Positions 11,201 through 25,735 are shown, counted from the stretch's first letter. The stretch: DNA of 64,000 nucleotides from Smittia aterrima (GCA_033063855.1 CP093829.1:13733537-13797536), one strand, 5' to 3'. The notes: generated by a model from the sequence alone, not told the origin. Translations and numbers: made by a program.

Positions 11201-14200
11201 AGGAGGAGAGAAATTAAAATTAAACGCTTCTGTTTACTCTCGAGAATTAAGTGTAGCGAAAGACTTCGAATGAGATAATGTTCCGTATTCTTACATTGGA
11301 CCCTTAGAAGGAGCTGGTTGCTGATCGTTTCGCCCTCGCTGTTTAAAGCGCTACAAGCGTAATTTCCACTGGAGTTTCGTGTTACCTTCTGAAGCACCAA
11401 ACTCTGATTAGATCTAATTATCCTCGCTGATGCATTGTGCGTTAAATGTACGCCCTAGAATGAAACAGAAAGATTTTTCTTGGGAACTTTTATGTAGCTT
11501 TATGGATTTTTTATGAATGAGCACAGATTGAGGGTGATGAAAGGGAAGTTTCACGGGACTTTCACAGGCCGAAGCAATTTTAAAGAATTTTTTCTTCAAT
11601 TTTTCTCTCCGCATCCTTTTACTTTGTTTGTCTAACGAGAGAACTCTTCATTTCCAACTCAATCCAATCGTAATTTTTCATTTCCTTTGCCTTGGATCTT
11701 CGCTTTCTTATAAGAGAAAAAAAGCTTTTACAACTCAATTAAATTGAATTACTCAATTCGGCATTCATTTTTCATCACCCTCATAAAGTTCTTTGAGTTT
11801 TTCTTTTTTTTTTATCATGGTCGGATGTTGAAGGAGGATAAAACTTTTTTATTCATTAAAAATGGGACTGAAAATTTTCGTAGATTGAAAGGCGAGAGAA
11901 AAAGCCCAAGTTTTTACATCCCCTAATGAAATCTCATTGACAAGTGAAACCTCAGAGCTCTCTTGAATGTAATTCATTAACGATGGCTTGAACTAAACTC
12001 ACGTTGTGGAGCCACGAGAGTTTCTTGATTCGTGGGTTTGCCTGAATGTGACATTCCAAGTACAGATCGTCACCTTCCTTTATATCGTCGTTTGATAACG
12101 TTGATCCAAGCTGAATATTTACCAAGGGTGGATCTGGAACGAGAAATTGAAAATGTTCATCATCACACGAACTTTTGAAAGAACTTTTTCAATGAAATGT
12201 TTTATGATATTCGTTAAAACTTTTTTAGGCGAGCTTCTGCTGAAAACACTTCCTCGTTCCCTCAGGAGCTCATTTTGTATTATGGTACACTCTTCTTTTT
12301 CTTTTCCCTCCTCTCCTCTTTAAGGTTTCAATTATAAACTTCTACCACCACACGTCGATTGCCGTAAACAAGTCGAAGCGAAGAGCATTAAAAACTGCTT
12401 TGCAATGTAAATTTCTTCAATCTCAAATGAACATAAATCCTCAATTTTATTGCACGCCCGGGAGTTATTGGAGTCGACTCAACTCACTCGGCTACTAAAT
12501 ATATGTGGGCGAATGTAAAGGATAATTGATCCCATGTGCTACAGCAGCTTCATCTTTGCAAACGAAGATTGTATCATTTGGTTTGCCGCTCTACATAAAT
12601 GTTAGGAAATAAATTACAGAAATTATGATGCATTTTTTATGGCAAGAGAGCGAGCTGAAGAATGTGATATGCCTTAATAGAATTCCATTAAATTGAAATT
12701 TATGTTTATTTTCATTTTCGACTCCTTGGCTTCTCGACATGGCAGCAAGCGACGCTTTTGAAATGAGAGAGGGAATCATCGACTTGTAATCCTCCTTGTG
12801 GCCGTTAAGCTTACAACTGAGTTCGAGCAATTATTCTCGGTCGGTTGGCAATGCATTGAATTGAAAATGTTTTAAAAGAGAAGCTCGACATCTGCGAATA
12901 TTCACAGAGCTTTCAAGCATCGAGTAAACAAGACGCTTGAATTTGAATTTGGAAAGTAGAATGAGGGCTCACATTGCGAGAATAAACACTTAACAAGCTC
13001 ATGCTTGAAGCGGGCTCGATAGATAAAGAGAGAGCAAATATACTCACAGACAACACTTAGTTTCCATGTTGATTCAAGGAACAGACCGCTCACGACGGGA
13101 TTCTCAGCACGACAAACCATAAATTTTCCATCGTCTTCTACCGTTGGCGAAAAGCTTAGCTCCGATCTCGTGGTGTTATTCAAAATCTCATCCTTTTAGA
13201 AAGTTTCACAGAAGAGATGGAACAAAATTAACTTTCTTTTTTCTTTGTGTGATTTTCTTGTAACTTAAAACCGTTTAAAAGAAAGTTTTGTTCTCTCTCA
13301 TCTCTCGTGGTTCTTAAGTCTTATTGAATTATTAGCTTTTTAAAGCGATTACAAGTCTTGTTGAATTATAAATTACCTTTGTTCGTCTAAGCTGTCGTTT
13401 TCCTTTATACCACGTAATCACAGCGTTTGGTCTAGAACCTGTGCTTTCACATGTAACTTCATAGCGTCGATCACTTTGTAATGTCGTCTGGGGATTTTTG
13501 ATATCAACCGTCAGTGGCTTTACTGCAATAATACGAAAAGACTTAATTGCAAATCGAGAGCTTTTCTGCTATTCGCAGTTTAAATTGTCGTGCATGAATT
13601 TGTCATGTTTTTGGGAGAAAGCACTAAACACACAAAACCAAAAATGCTTTTAGCCGAAGCAGATTCACAAGGCATTTACGCGAGATTGAGGCTTGCGATG
13701 TCAGAAATTTATGGAAAAATATGTACATATGCGGTGTATAGTTGAGTGTGTTTACAATGTTGCGAACGGTAGAAGAGAGAGAGAAAAAGTTAAGAACATA
13801 AGTATGCCAGTTCGTTTCAAGTCAATAAATCTAAACATATTTTATCCATAAAGTTTCCACCGACTGCAAGACAATCTCCACAACCGCAAAGGGAGGGAAT
13901 TTCGCTGCTTTGAAACTTACAATTCATATCCAAAACGAAACTTGTTTCTTTCGGCTCAACAAGCTTCGTGTTCAAGGCTTGACAGGTGAAAATCGAATTG
14001 AGATCTGATCGTTGAATGGATGGCCAGAGTAGACGATTCTCGATGACGTCTCCTGAATTGTGTTCATATTGATCGTCAACCTGAAGTCCATTTATGAGCC
14101 ATCGAACTTGAGGTTGCGGACGTCCTTTTCAAATAAGAGAAAAATCAACATTTGTGAATCGAAATGGAACTGTGAGTGTTAAAAGTAAATTCAAATTCTC

Positions 14201-17200
14201 TAAAAGTTCTCAGGCGACTCGACTGCTCTTAATATTTTGTTATGTGGATTTGGGCGATGAGTGAAGTTGTTGATAAAAAAGATTTAATTGGTTTTTTATG
14301 TAAATTAAATTTGAGTTTGATTGCAAAACAGTCGTCTGTTACAGAGGAAAAAGTTTTAACATGAGAAGCAAAAAAGGAAAACTTTTCACTACTTTCCCTA
14401 CTTTCTCGTCTCGCTCGCTTTTGCCTGCCACTCTTACCGTCTTTCCTTCACCACTAAGCACAATGAACAGCTAAAAAGACTTTTCCATTCTCTTTCGCTC
14501 GTTGGTGAAAGTAAAATTGAAACTTACTGAATTTTATGTTTGCACTGTCGCCCTTCTCTTTTTTGTGTGCATTGTGCAGCGAGGGGGTTAAAGCTCGGGA
14601 AGGATTTGAATGAAAGCTCTGAAGCATAAACGCCTTTTTGTGTTGCGCTGTTCATTCAAGTTTCTGCCGGCTCTTTTAATCTAAATCATTCTCGCAATTT
14701 TCACAACAGAGCTCTTGAATTATTGAGGACAAAAGAGCAAATCTCTCACTCCCTGGCCGCCAATGTTCAGAATGCGACAAATCAACGGAGCATAACTTAA
14801 TTTATGGATGGTCGGCCCTCGTTTCTTTCTGTTTTTTTTTTAGCATCATAATTCAAGAGCTCACGCCGAAGGCACCAATAACGTTTTTATATCCGGAAGC
14901 GTCAGAACGTCCCCCCGATAAAAAATAATCCGAGAGCTCAAGGCTGACGATATTATATGCATTGATCTCTTTTTTAGCGCTTCTTGAAGTTTATATTTTG
15001 ATGTTTCCCTTAAAATGTCTTTGAATAATTTAAAAGAAATTATCTTCATCAACGATGAGACCACTTTTCGAAAATTTACAACTACTTGTTAACTTACTAA
15101 GTGCAGTCATTCTGAAAGTGCACGAACTTTCGAAAGCCTTACAATTTTCAATAAGGAAGAAACTTTGAATCCAACAAAATTGTCAAGTGCTTCGTAAATA
15201 AATTTCTTCTTGAGTGCTTCAGTGAGCTTTGAGATATTCTGCGGACTATCTCTCATTTCAATAATTGTTTGTTCTACGATGATTGTTGAACAGTCTTATA
15301 AATAAACGGAAATTCTTTTGCTCTCATGAATAACAAAAGCAAAGCTCAATTGATATTAAGAAATTTCCATTTTACCTCCCACAACTCGACATGATAAAAT
15401 GATGTCTTCGCCTTCCTGTTTCGGTCCAATTTTACTGCTGTTCAGTTGTCGTCCCCATCTATCTAGCACCACAGGCTGCTCGGGCAAAACTAGAGGAAGC
15501 AGAACGAGAAAAATGTTTAATTTGTCGAGGAACATTCCGATAAGAGAGAAATTAAATTAGATCTTATCGGACGAATGTTTTCTTATCATGTTTTCTTGCG
15601 TAACAATAAATTTCCCAATCTTCCCATCCCACTCGTTGCTAATATTCATCTTCAAATTTTATGGTAATTGAAAAAAGGACGAAAAATACGGCAGCAACAG
15701 CAAAATTAGGTTCACAACATCAACCTCGAGTGTTTGCTTTGAGGGAGGATAAAATAACAAAAAGCGAAAGACAAAAAATGCCGAATCGAAGGCCTTATAA
15801 AGAATAAAACGTACGAAAACTATAATTTTCGCACTTAATCAATACATATATCTTAGGATCTTGTTGAGAGGGACGACGTTCATCCTGTGTCCTGAACGCT
15901 CATTACAATTTTCTCACAGCCGGAAGCAGAAAAGAGAAGAAAAGGGGGCTAAATAATGATTCAGTGAGCGTGCGTGACTGTCAAATAATAATTGTAATAG
16001 GATAATAAATAAGAAATATCTCCCAATTTTCCAATTGATCTTTTTTCCTTTCTTCCGATAGGAGTTTATGTTGAGACTTTTATGTCTTTTGAGCGTCATA
16101 TATTATGTAGATGCTTTCTTTTCTAAGGACTGAACGCGGAGCGGGGATAACCCTTAAGAGGAAACTCAAATAAGCTTCGAATGTAAACAGTATAATGCGA
16201 TTGATTTTTACTTCCTTTCAACAAATATCAAGGCTGCTGTTTCTGCTTTTGCTTGTTGTGCCATCTCCCCGAACACCAATAAAACCGAAGGACATATATG
16301 CGCTCATACTTCATCAACATGCTTTATGCATGAGCCAACTCACTTATAACTGATAAATTGTAGGAGAAACTTTGCGTTTGACTTGTACGGAAGTCGATTC
16401 TACATCTATAAACGCCTTGATCATGTCGTTTAATATCCTGGGGAATAAAAAAAGAAGAAATGCAAAGCGAGATTAAAGATAAAGTTTTTCTTTCACGTTC
16501 TTCTGACGGAGATTGAGACGAGAATGCAAAGAAAGGCGAAAGAAATCCTTGATACATAATTTATTCAATTTCGTTGCGCGAGCTTTATTCTCTTAAAGAC
16601 TTTTGTGGTTTCTTTGGAGGCTCCGAAACATGAATGAAAAATAAATGAAATTGGAGCAACTACCCGAGTTTGTTGTTTGACGCTGCTCTTTGTCAAAGCT
16701 TAATCGACGAAACTCATGTTGTGAGTCGCGAAATACTCGACAAAAGAAGCTTTAGCACGACGAGCACAATTAATCATGAGCTACATGGAAGGTTTTGTCA
16801 TTTGTTTTGAATCAAGTGGAAACAATAAGAGAATTCAAATAACAAGCGCTCGTTCGTTTTGCTTATCGAGCATCTCTTTGTCTGTAATAAATCGAAGTTG
16901 TTGTCGCGGGAATTTTTCCAAGAGATTGAAAATTTGATTAAGCTTCGAAAAAAAAATTCTCGCTCGACGTCCCTAAAGACATTGTATAGCGAATTTCTAC
17001 AAAACGAAGGTAAATCAAGAAACCATTACAAGAACATGTGCGCTTCGTAACAAAGTTAGGAATAAATTCAATATCAACATTTCTTGATTGCATATAAACG
17101 TGCTCGAGATCATATTGATTCACAATTACATCAACTTACCTTAATTACTAGAGATTCTGGTTTATTGTCAATGGAGAAGCTTGCACGTGATCCGAAAACT

Positions 17201-20200
17201 TCTGGTGCAGACCAGACGATAGGCTGCGACTCCTTCTCTCGAACATCGACACTTTTCATTCGATGTGAACAATAGCGAAGAAGAAAAAATGAAGTGAGGA
17301 GAAAATATAATTATGGTCGTTTAGTCTCTTCAAGCAGAACATGAAATAAGAGGAAGACGAAGAGCCTGAACAAACAGCCGGATTGTGGGCTTTTGTTTCT
17401 TCGGATTCTTCACTGTTTTCGAGGCGGACTTGGAAGCAGCATTTTACCGCATCATAAATAACGGGCATGCTGAAATTTATAATCATTTTTTGTTTCGTTT
17501 TTTTTTTTCTCTGAAGCTTGTTTTAATTATAAATCCTTAATTATGAGCATCAAAAGAAAAGAAGCGGAGGAGGACAGAATTGAAATTTGTAAAATAAGAA
17601 AAAGTAAATGAGTTTTCTGATAGCGGATGTCGGAATGGAATCGAGACGTTGCTGCATAATTTGCAAAGGAAATATTTACCTATAAAGAGGAATTCCCCCG
17701 CCATTCTTAAACCAAAGCACCATGGCAACGTCTGATCTCGTGATGGGGCATTGAAGTGATATGCTTTTCCCTTCAACTGCAACAACGTCAACTATTTGAG
17801 CTGTAATGAAAAAGAATGAAGAATTGATTTGATTAAATTTCAAACCCTAGAGCAGAAATCAACTTAAATTGACTCGGACATTCGCAACTTTAACGAAAGA
17901 AATCAACTAGAGTAATCTTAAAGACGAGAGATTACCGAATGATTGAACACAGCAGAGCAAACAAGAAGAGAGTGGTTTGATTGAAAATCAATCTAGGACA
18001 TGATTTTGTTGATTTCTCATGTGGTGGAAATAATAAAAAACAAGACGAATGAAAGCTTCGCCTGGGAAAAGCGTCTTAATTAAATGGACAAGAAAAAACC
18101 ACACGAAACGAAAAGAAAAGCTGAAGATAAACACACAAAGATATTTATTGAGACTCGATGAACATGGAGAGATCAAAATTAATTAGATAGCCGAATGCAG
18201 AGCGCAATAAAAAAAAAGAAAAGATTTCCTTCCCGAACAAGGAAATTAATTAAAGAATCGTGAGTTTATGAGCTTAGGCGTACGATTAAACGAAATTAAG
18301 TTTTCCGTCTTGCCTCTCACATTCTTTGGTTGCTTGTATTTGCATAAACTAAGATAAGGATGAAATGGTGATTCGCCATCTCCGCCATAAAAATTTATTG
18401 GCAAAATTTTGGAAAGTTTTTTTTTCCTTTATTTCTCTCTAGAACGCATTTGGAAATGAAAATATAAAGACATAAAAGTGATTAAGCAAGATTAAATGAG
18501 AGGGTCAGTCCATGTCATTAACTTAATCAGTAAGCCTCACGCAATTAAGGGCCGTTAATGATGACAGTTGCGTTAACTTCCATTTACGCTTTCTTTTTCG
18601 GGGATAATTGAATCGTTAAAAGAAAACGCAGCAGAAAAATTTAATCGCGAGGCTTTAATTGCGAGAGAAAAACTATATTCCCTTGTTGTTTAAGTTGAAG
18701 AAAAACATTTGTTGTAATGTTTACTTTATAAATATTTGATATCTGTAAATAATTCATGAAACGAAGGCTTCGTAGGAGCCTCATCGTTCATAAATTCTTT
18801 CAGGAAGGTTTTACTGCATGCAAGAAAAAAATCGACAGACTTTTATTGCTTTAAAACGCAAACAGGCTGGGAATTTATGAAATTGAAGAAAATTGTGGAA
18901 GTTTCTAACTCTGCTTTGGGATCGTGATTCAGTTTTCTAGAGTTTTCAAAGTCATATGTTTGTTGAACTCGACAACGAGCAAACATTTCGCTTTTTTAGT
19001 TTTTCATTTGAAATATTTTCTCCTTAACGGGATCGGAATTTCTCACGTAATAGCAATATTTTTTTTTGTTATATGACTAGTGGAATTTTAAGCTACGGGT
19101 GAGACGAACACAAAAACGAAAGAGGTTGGGAAATTATTAAAATAAATTTACGAGCGCATATAATTTCGTAAAATGTCAACATAAAGTGCAGTAAATGGGA
19201 AAATATGATTTTTTTTCTTCTTGTTTTTCTCAACTTCGTCAATGCAGGTAGTTTTCCGCATGATGAGAAGGAAAATATAGAAACCAAGAGATGGATAATT
19301 GCTTTTCCTAATTAAAAGCAAAGTTTAAAAGATTATTGTCAAATTGCAAAATTCCTCCCCCGCCATCGAAAGCTCTGAGATTGAAGTTGTAACGCTAAAT
19401 GCGGAACATTAAACTGAACGAGATTTTCTGCTTTCCACGCAACATTTTTCTTCTTTCTTTGGAAGCAATTAGAATTTTATCTTCAACTTCTCTCCCGACG
19501 AACAGTGACAATTTACTTTCTGTTGTTTTATCCCATGAAACGGGATTAATTTGATAAGTTTAAGAGATATCATGGGGGATTTGACTGAAGCAGAAAGCAA
19601 GAGACGATTATGTTGTTCAATAATGACAGCATAGCGGAGGATTTCCATTTTCTTCCTATTTGTTGTTAAGATTTTATTTTATATTCAGCATTTACCTTCA
19701 AGTTTAGGCTTGGATTTCTTTAAGAGGATTATTGGAGCTTTCATGAACCTTATTGAAGTTATTAGATCGCTTGTAAAATTAAACCAGTTAATTTCAGGTT
19801 TAACGCTAAATTTTCATAGCGCCCTTGAGATTGAAAAATGAATCTGAATAATATAACATTTTATGTTTGAAGTCATTTTCCACTGTCCGAAACTCGTAGA
19901 GAGATTTATGATTTAAAGAGCGTCGATTTTTATCGATTTCTCATCACACATAAATTTTCACCTACATAGGTAAAATCGAACTTATTCAGAATAAATTTTA
20001 CCGCTCATTGATTTTTCATTATTTCATCTGGTTGCGCCGTGTTTTTCGGAGAAATTTTGTAGAGATCGCTCATTAAAACAGAAGATGCGAACTAAATGTT
20101 TAATGCAACTAGGATTTTTTTAGAACCTTTAAGTTAGTAGTTCAATAAAATAACTTATTTTAAATAAGGAAATAATATTTTGTCTCTCTGTGAATAAAAT

Positions 20201-21537
20201 TATGGAGATGTGAATTTATCTTAGCGAGCTTGGCATTTTATCATTTCTAATAGTTAATTCATATGGCTTTTATATAGACGATGAAACATCTACTATAACA
20301 TCTTAAAACATACAAACTTTGAATCGATTCTATATAAAGTTTAGAAATTTTATGGAAAATTCTATAATATGAAAAATTTTATCTTCATTTTTGCATAGTC
20401 GAACTCTCTATCGATTGCTGAAAAAGTAATCGCTACGTACGCGGAAGGTATGGAAATGCTTTAAAACAATTTTTTTCAACTTGTGGTTGCTTATTTCCTT
20501 CCTCACCATTTCATTTTTTCTTGTTCTATAATTACATTTCATAAAAATTAGAAGAAAATTACAGACTTTCTCACTGCGCACCATTTTCAATGCTTAATTA
20601 TTATTTTCAGACTTTTAATGAGATCGTAAGAACCGAGCGTTTTCATCGCAATTTTAATGCAATTTGTACGCCTTCGTTGAGTGTTTAATTATTTTCATTT
20701 GAAAGAATACTTGACAAAGAACTTCCCTAGTTGTTGACACTTGCTTTCAACTCTTAATGCATTAATACGGATAATTATATAAATCGATAAGAAATTCTGC
20801 TCGAGCTTTGCACAATTTATAAGCACGAACATCGTTCTTCTTCTTCTACAAACAAAATCTGATGATTTCTGAAGATTTGAAAAGCTTTTATGAATGTAAC
20901 AGTCTATAAGAAAAACCTTTGAAGTACCAAAGCATTATGTTCGATCATAATGATAATATCTTTGCCGTTTGCAGCATCTAAAGCTCAAAGGAAAATTATG
21001 CAATTGAAAATAATTTTAGTTTGAAGTTCGAATTTCGAATCGAAACATTAATTCAAAATAATGAAAACTACAGCCAATCAAAAACTATGTTAACAATGTA
21101 ATCGGCAATATACGGTGGTTTTTATTTAAAACTTACTCAAAAAAAACATAAACTCGATAATGCCTCACTCCTTATTAAATTTGATACGCAACAAAGGATA
21201 CATGATAAACATACAAAATGCAAACGTGAACAACACACAACATGAATCAGCAGATAAAGTTTTCTATTTTACTCGCTGGAAAATTTGTGTATCATATATA
21301 GGTTTTTGTGTTGCTCGAAGCGTGTGAACGTGAATCGATCGGAATGTCGTTGAGAATTTTATCAAAATTCCAGTTTAAGATCGATTCACGGACTTTAAGT
21401 ATTTAAAGCATTTGTTTAAAAGTGTAAAATTTTTACATTAGTTGATGTTGGAACTTACAGATTTTCTCCTTCTCGCTTAACGCTTTACCATTAATCAAGT
21501 TTATGACAAGCACAATTAAATATTCATTAAACTTCAT
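8094..21537 (-). CDS. Sidestep-family Ig-domain receptor, proximal-start isoform
   Basis: Cell-surface adhesion and guidance protein. Family members bind Beaten-path proteins and guide motor axons (known for Drosophila). Exons (high to low): 21537-21489, 17800-17680, 17251-17140, 16437-16344, 15489-15376, 14124-13921, 13522-13377, 13192-13048, 12133-12003, 11454-11295, 10801-10743, 10683-10643, 10579-10468, 10394-10313, 10239-10098, 10030-9846, 9790-9528, 9406-9283, 9187-9126, 8207-8094. All junctions are in phase, giving 819 aa. Signal peptide 1-17. Five Ig domains with cysteine pairs 34/106, 159/211, 256/307, 356/406 and 450/503. FN3-like region about 524-632, membrane span about 646-663, then a tail with DDDRDPDVIP. 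Diagnostic stretches are IKRHDQGVYRCR in Ig1 and the CW.IN.IGEQ motif of Ig5. The family is clear, the paralogue is not. The last two exons are less certain than the rest. Confidence 0.85.
9126..9187 (-). CDS. Candidate penultimate exon of the Sidestep gene
   Basis: This 62-bp exon has an acceptor ending ATTATAG and a donor GTAAGG. It adds 20 residues including APEAFSYKSFQQQ. It is entered in phase 1 from a donor at 9283 inside the preceding exon. If that donor is skipped, translation instead ends at 9269 after four more codons. A Tyr- and Gln-rich segment is plausible for the cytoplasmic tail, but the junction needs transcript support. Confidence 0.55.
9269..9406 (-). CDS. Sidestep exon 18, short-tail reading
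   Basis: Read through without splicing at 9283, this exon encodes 45 residues and a stop at 9269-9271. It includes the conserved tail motif DDDRDPDVIP. An AATAAA at 9260-9265 lies four bases past the stop, so a short isoform of 765 aa could end here. The alternative is splicing from 9283 into the exon at 9187. Both readings share residues through the motif. Confidence 0.6.
   Translation of the reverse strand, partial: KNGGQAITSTWGSPTNSLKINKPTLLDDDRDPDVIPSFHQYGNNK
9528..9790 (-). CDS. Sidestep membrane-span exon
   Basis: This 263-bp exon encodes the single transmembrane helix (core IGIVLTILVVFVFIAFK) and the first part of the cytoplasmic tail, which is rich in Ser, Thr and Asn. It is entered in phase 1 and leaves in phase 0 at a GTCAGT donor. 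Reading through the donor gives a short alternative end at 9471. No FN3 or Ig sequence is present here. It fixes the orientation of the protein: N-terminal Ig domains outside, tail inside. Confidence 0.85.
10684..10742 (-). other. Sidestep intron 11, duplicated at 6416-6479
   Basis: A 59-bp intron, GTGAGT to TTTACAG, between the exons at 10743-10801 and 10643-10683. It splits the first half of the fifth Ig domain. Its sequence recurs, with splice sites intact, 4.2 kb away outside the gene. Confidence 0.85.
17801..21488 (-). other. Sidestep intron 1, proximal isoform (3.7 kb)
   Basis: The donor is GTAAAG after the phase-1 G of exon 1, and the acceptor CATTACAG precedes the first Ig exon. No other coding exon or repeat was recognised inside. 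Frames here are short and AT-driven. Confidence 0.6.
21489..21537 (-). CDS. Proximal signal-peptide exon of the Sidestep gene
   Basis: ATG at 21537-21535 follows an A-rich context (GTGAAAATG). Sixteen codons with a hydrophobic core (LIVLVINLI) end in a phase-1 G before a GTAAAG donor. Joining to 17800 rebuilds an Ala codon, giving a cleavage-like ...ING-AQ or NA-Q boundary just before the first Ig strand. A second exon at 34740-34821 can do the same job, so this is probably one of two alternative starts. Confidence 0.65.
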
Positions 21538-24500
21538 TTTCACTAGTATCTTGTTTTTGTTGCCTCAAAATTTACTAAGCATTTAGCCAAAGTTTTACAG
21601 ACCATTGTGCAAATACACAATTTTCCAACTTCACGTTTTCTTTCCTTAGCACTTTCATTATTCTTCTCTCACTTTCCTCAACGGTTTTTTGTTTGCTTGG
21701 CGAGTTTTGTGTTTTTTTACATTTTCATCACATTTCAGTCATTTATGTCTTTGGCGAACGTTTTTCTCGTTTAACCTTTTTTCCTAGAGCCTGCAGTGGA
21801 AATAGATAGAGAATAAGCAATCTCAACAAACTTTCCTGTTTTCACAATTCTTTCTTTCTTCTTCGTCATGTGTCAAAGAGCAGAAATTTTCTCTCTTTTT
21901 ATGCCGTACAGATCAAGTAGAATTATCATTACTTTCACAAACGATGTGGAAAACATAATTTTTTCCTTCTCCCTTATTCTCTCCATTCACACTAAATTTC
22001 GAAAGCAAATAGATAAAATTTTCTTTCTGTTAATATCCGGTTATTGCTAAGCCAGGACGAAAAAGCGAGATTGCGATGTCGACTCGACTGAGATAGAAAG
22101 AAAGTCATCTTGTTCGTCCTCATCCCCGGCTCAGTCTCGGAAGACGAAAATCGATTTTTAATATCGAAACGAAAAAATTTTCCAGTTCACCGAATGCATA
22201 GATTAATATTCCCCCTTCCACCATAATTTTTACCAACGCTTCGTCGAACAGCTCTAGCTCCGGTCGATTCGTTTTCTTAAACAGATTAAATAGCCATTGA
22301 GTTTGATTAGCTTTAGTGACCTTTACGGAACGTCTTTCAATAAAAACTCAAAGCCAAATAAATATGTTTTGATTTTATGATTTGATTTTCTGCTGATCTC
22401 TTTCCGTTGTTCGGGGGCATGAGAAAGGAAAAATTGGAATCCGAAGAACATTTGCAAATTTTATGAGATTTATATTTGATTTTCATTGCTTAAGAAACCA
22501 GAAAGAAATTATGATGAACTTCTGACAGGGGTGAGTTGCTTTTGGGATGGCATTCAACCGTAGAGAAGAAATTTTAAAAAGCATAGGATATTTAGTCTTT
22601 GAGCCATAAGAGAAGCAAAATGCGGAAAAATCCTTTTACATAAAGGCCATTCGTTCGCATCATCATGTTCATCGTCGTCGTCATTCTTTTATGCCCTTTA
22701 CCATTTATTTACAGTCCACAGTGGTCGCTGATGGTTCGGAAAAAGGGACAAGTGTTTTGATATTCGGAAAGTTTTTATGAGATGCCCTCGTTCGTAATCA
22801 TTCAATGAAATATATTCGTCACGATTGTTGTATGCATGACCCTTTGAAGTGAAACGCTCGATTTGTCTGCTCGTCTCAAATTTAATTTCACGTCGCCAAG
22901 TTTTGTTTATGTTGTTAGTCATTTTTTGTTCGTTTATGAACGAGACTGAAGACGGAAGCGTCTCCATCATAATCAAAGCATCAACCCGTAATCACACATG
23001 ATCGATTTGTGTCTCTTTCAATTTCGTTTGCCTCGTATCTTCATCATAGCTCACTGCTCTTATGGAAGTATAGAGATACAAACTGTTTATTTAATGAAAT
23101 CTTTTTCGTAATTGAATCGCTTTTCCTTTCATTTTTATTTCCAGCACACACAAAAGACATTTTCTTTCTCAGCTCGAATTCTCCGCTCTTTCGATTTTGA
23201 TGAGTCAAGTGAAACTCGCTCGGATATGGCTAACGTTTTTATTTTTTTCCTGAGAGATAGAAGGAATTTCGATCCGATTGAACAACAATTTTCATTGGCT
23301 TCGTGCTGTTTGTGCTCTTAGTCACATGCTGACCCGGTTGTAAATAATTGAAATTAGGAGCTGTATTGACTAGATAGCGACGATTTCAAGTTTCTGAAAC
23401 TTGTTTTGAGCAACTTGTTGTGTAAGTTAATTTTGGGGGAGGATGGGAAATTGATGTTTTGAATAGCTGTTATGAAACTTAGCAGTTTGAAGCTAAAATG
23501 ACGACGCTAAAGCTTTGCTGCTTAAAACCGGTTGTGAAAAGCTTGGTTTAATTTTCTTCCAGTGTTCAATTAAAGAAGTATATAATATTTCCTATTCGAA
23601 GATTTCTCTATGACCTAGATGGAGTCCAAAAACAAATTTTAAACTCAAACACCTTTTCAGTTCTCGCAAACACTTTAACAAGCTTTTCTTCTGTCTCCTT
23701 TCTCATCCTTTGGTTGTGATGAAAGTGTTGCATTCTGCTGTCGCATCGAAAGAAAACTTTTTAGCGGAACAAAAAAACTTTTGAGTCAACTCGCAAAAAG
23801 CGAAGTATCAGCAAAATGAGAAAGAACCCGTTTGAGTTCATTTGTTTCCATTGAAAGCGAAAATGGAAAATCCTGATATTTTTCTTTTTATTTCCGTTTT
23901 TGCCGCTTGTAAATAATCATTAATCAACTGAGGAAGAATTGGGAAAGCAGCAAAATTTCTATCCAAACAGAAGCTTCATTAAATGCGCTTTGCTCACGAG
24001 CACTTCATCTTTGAAGGAGTGAATGAATGAAATGAGAGAGAGATACGAGAAAAAAATAAGTCGAATCATAAAAAGTTTGTTGACAAATTTATTTGAGTTG
24101 AGAGAAGGCGATGAAAGAACGAAAGGGGGAGCTTTTCCTCTAAACGAACCTGAATTATACATTCAGCGAAGTTGAAACGGAGACTTTCTACATCTTGAAA
24201 GTATCATGAAGCAACAATGAAACCGTTCATACGTTTTTTCCTTCTCCCTATTATTATTAGGATTCTCCTTATGCATAGTCACCGCATAAAAGCATCAAAA
24301 TACGACAAAGATGTAGAGAGCTCTTTGCGAGAACTCTCTGCGTATGAAGCCTTTGCTCGGCTTTAATAATGCAGATGGTAAATCATCGTAGCGAGACGAC
24401 AACGCTGTGAGAATAGACGAGTTTTCAGCGAGTTGCTAAGTAGATTTTCTTTTCATTCTTCTCAATCGAGAGTAATCACTTTGGTGAATTAATTTTTTTT

Positions 24501-25735
24501 AGGAAGGTTCCCAATTGAATTATAATTTGAGTCACAATCAAAAATGTCGCAACCCTTAACTTATCCGCAAAGATATTTTTCATCCATAATCACTTTCCTG
24601 AATAGAAGTGAAAACAATTCTATCACCGAACATCCAACAAAGGTCTAGTCAGAACTTAATCAGCTAACATTTCTCAAAACTTTTCGATTCCCTCGACAAG
24701 ACGATTGAGTATCAGAAGATTACCGATTGAGAGAAAAATTTCTTTTTTTCAACTCTTATCTCGAGATGTTAAAGGGGCATCGCAATACTTTAAGTGCCAG
24801 CAGCAATTTTTCAATCAATCACAGCTTGACATTTTTCTTTTCATTTATCGCCGATAATTTTTATCTCTGCTTGGCAAAGAGAGCAATTTTCACCTCTAAA
24901 TCGTCGTTTCACAAAATTTCCACCGCTGAATCTCTTTTATTACCGACAAAATCAACCTTTTACGCCTTGAACGAGCACAATACAAACACAATTAATGTCC
25001 TTTTGTTTCATTGGGAGCCCGTTAATGTCATTTGATTTTCCTTTCATGACCTTTCACGCATTAAATTTTCTTGCACATGGCAAACGCGCTCGGCCTCACT
25101 CTAAATTTTTTAGACTCTCAACAATTGAAACTTTTCACTGTTTATTTATCTCTTTAACTCTGATGAAGATTCCTCTTTATTTTTTTGAGAAATATTACGT
25201 GTTTTAAACACGAGACGCGAATACAAACTGAGTGAAAAAAATCTTTCCATGAGAAAGCAGACAAACCCGACACAAATCGTTCGTAAATGTTCGTGAGAAA
25301 ATTTTGTTCATGATTTCCACATCGAGGGTGGAGAGCATGAAATATTTTCCAATGTTTTGCTTCTACACTGTCAAGCAATGAATTAAACATTGGGGGATGA
25401 AACATTTCATCATCACTGCATTATGCTGAAAAATAAAAACAACTTTTACGTATGGACAAATATTTATTGCTCTTTTCTGGCCTTTCGTTGTTCAAAAGCG
25501 GTATTTTATGTATTGCTAACCGTGTTGGCCTGTGGAAAGTTTCACGTGGACGAAAAGTATTGTTTAATGGAAAACTTTTCTTAAACCAATGACCAAGTCA
25601 AAATCAAAAACATTCCATCCCCTTCAACATCTATATTATCGCTAATTGGGGACCAATTTGACTGTGCATCTTCAAATGAAATATTTAGTCAGGCTCAAAA
25701 ATCGTCTGCAAATAATCGTGGGAAGTGCTTAGAAA
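21538..25735. other. Gene-free stretch upstream of the proximal Sidestep start
   Basis: Nothing coding is recognised. The first few hundred bases above 21537 should hold the proximal promoter and 5' UTR, but I see no decisive core element. If the distal first exon is used, the whole stretch is intron. The minus-strand frame at 22698-22976 (92 codons) resembles no family I know. Confidence 0.45.
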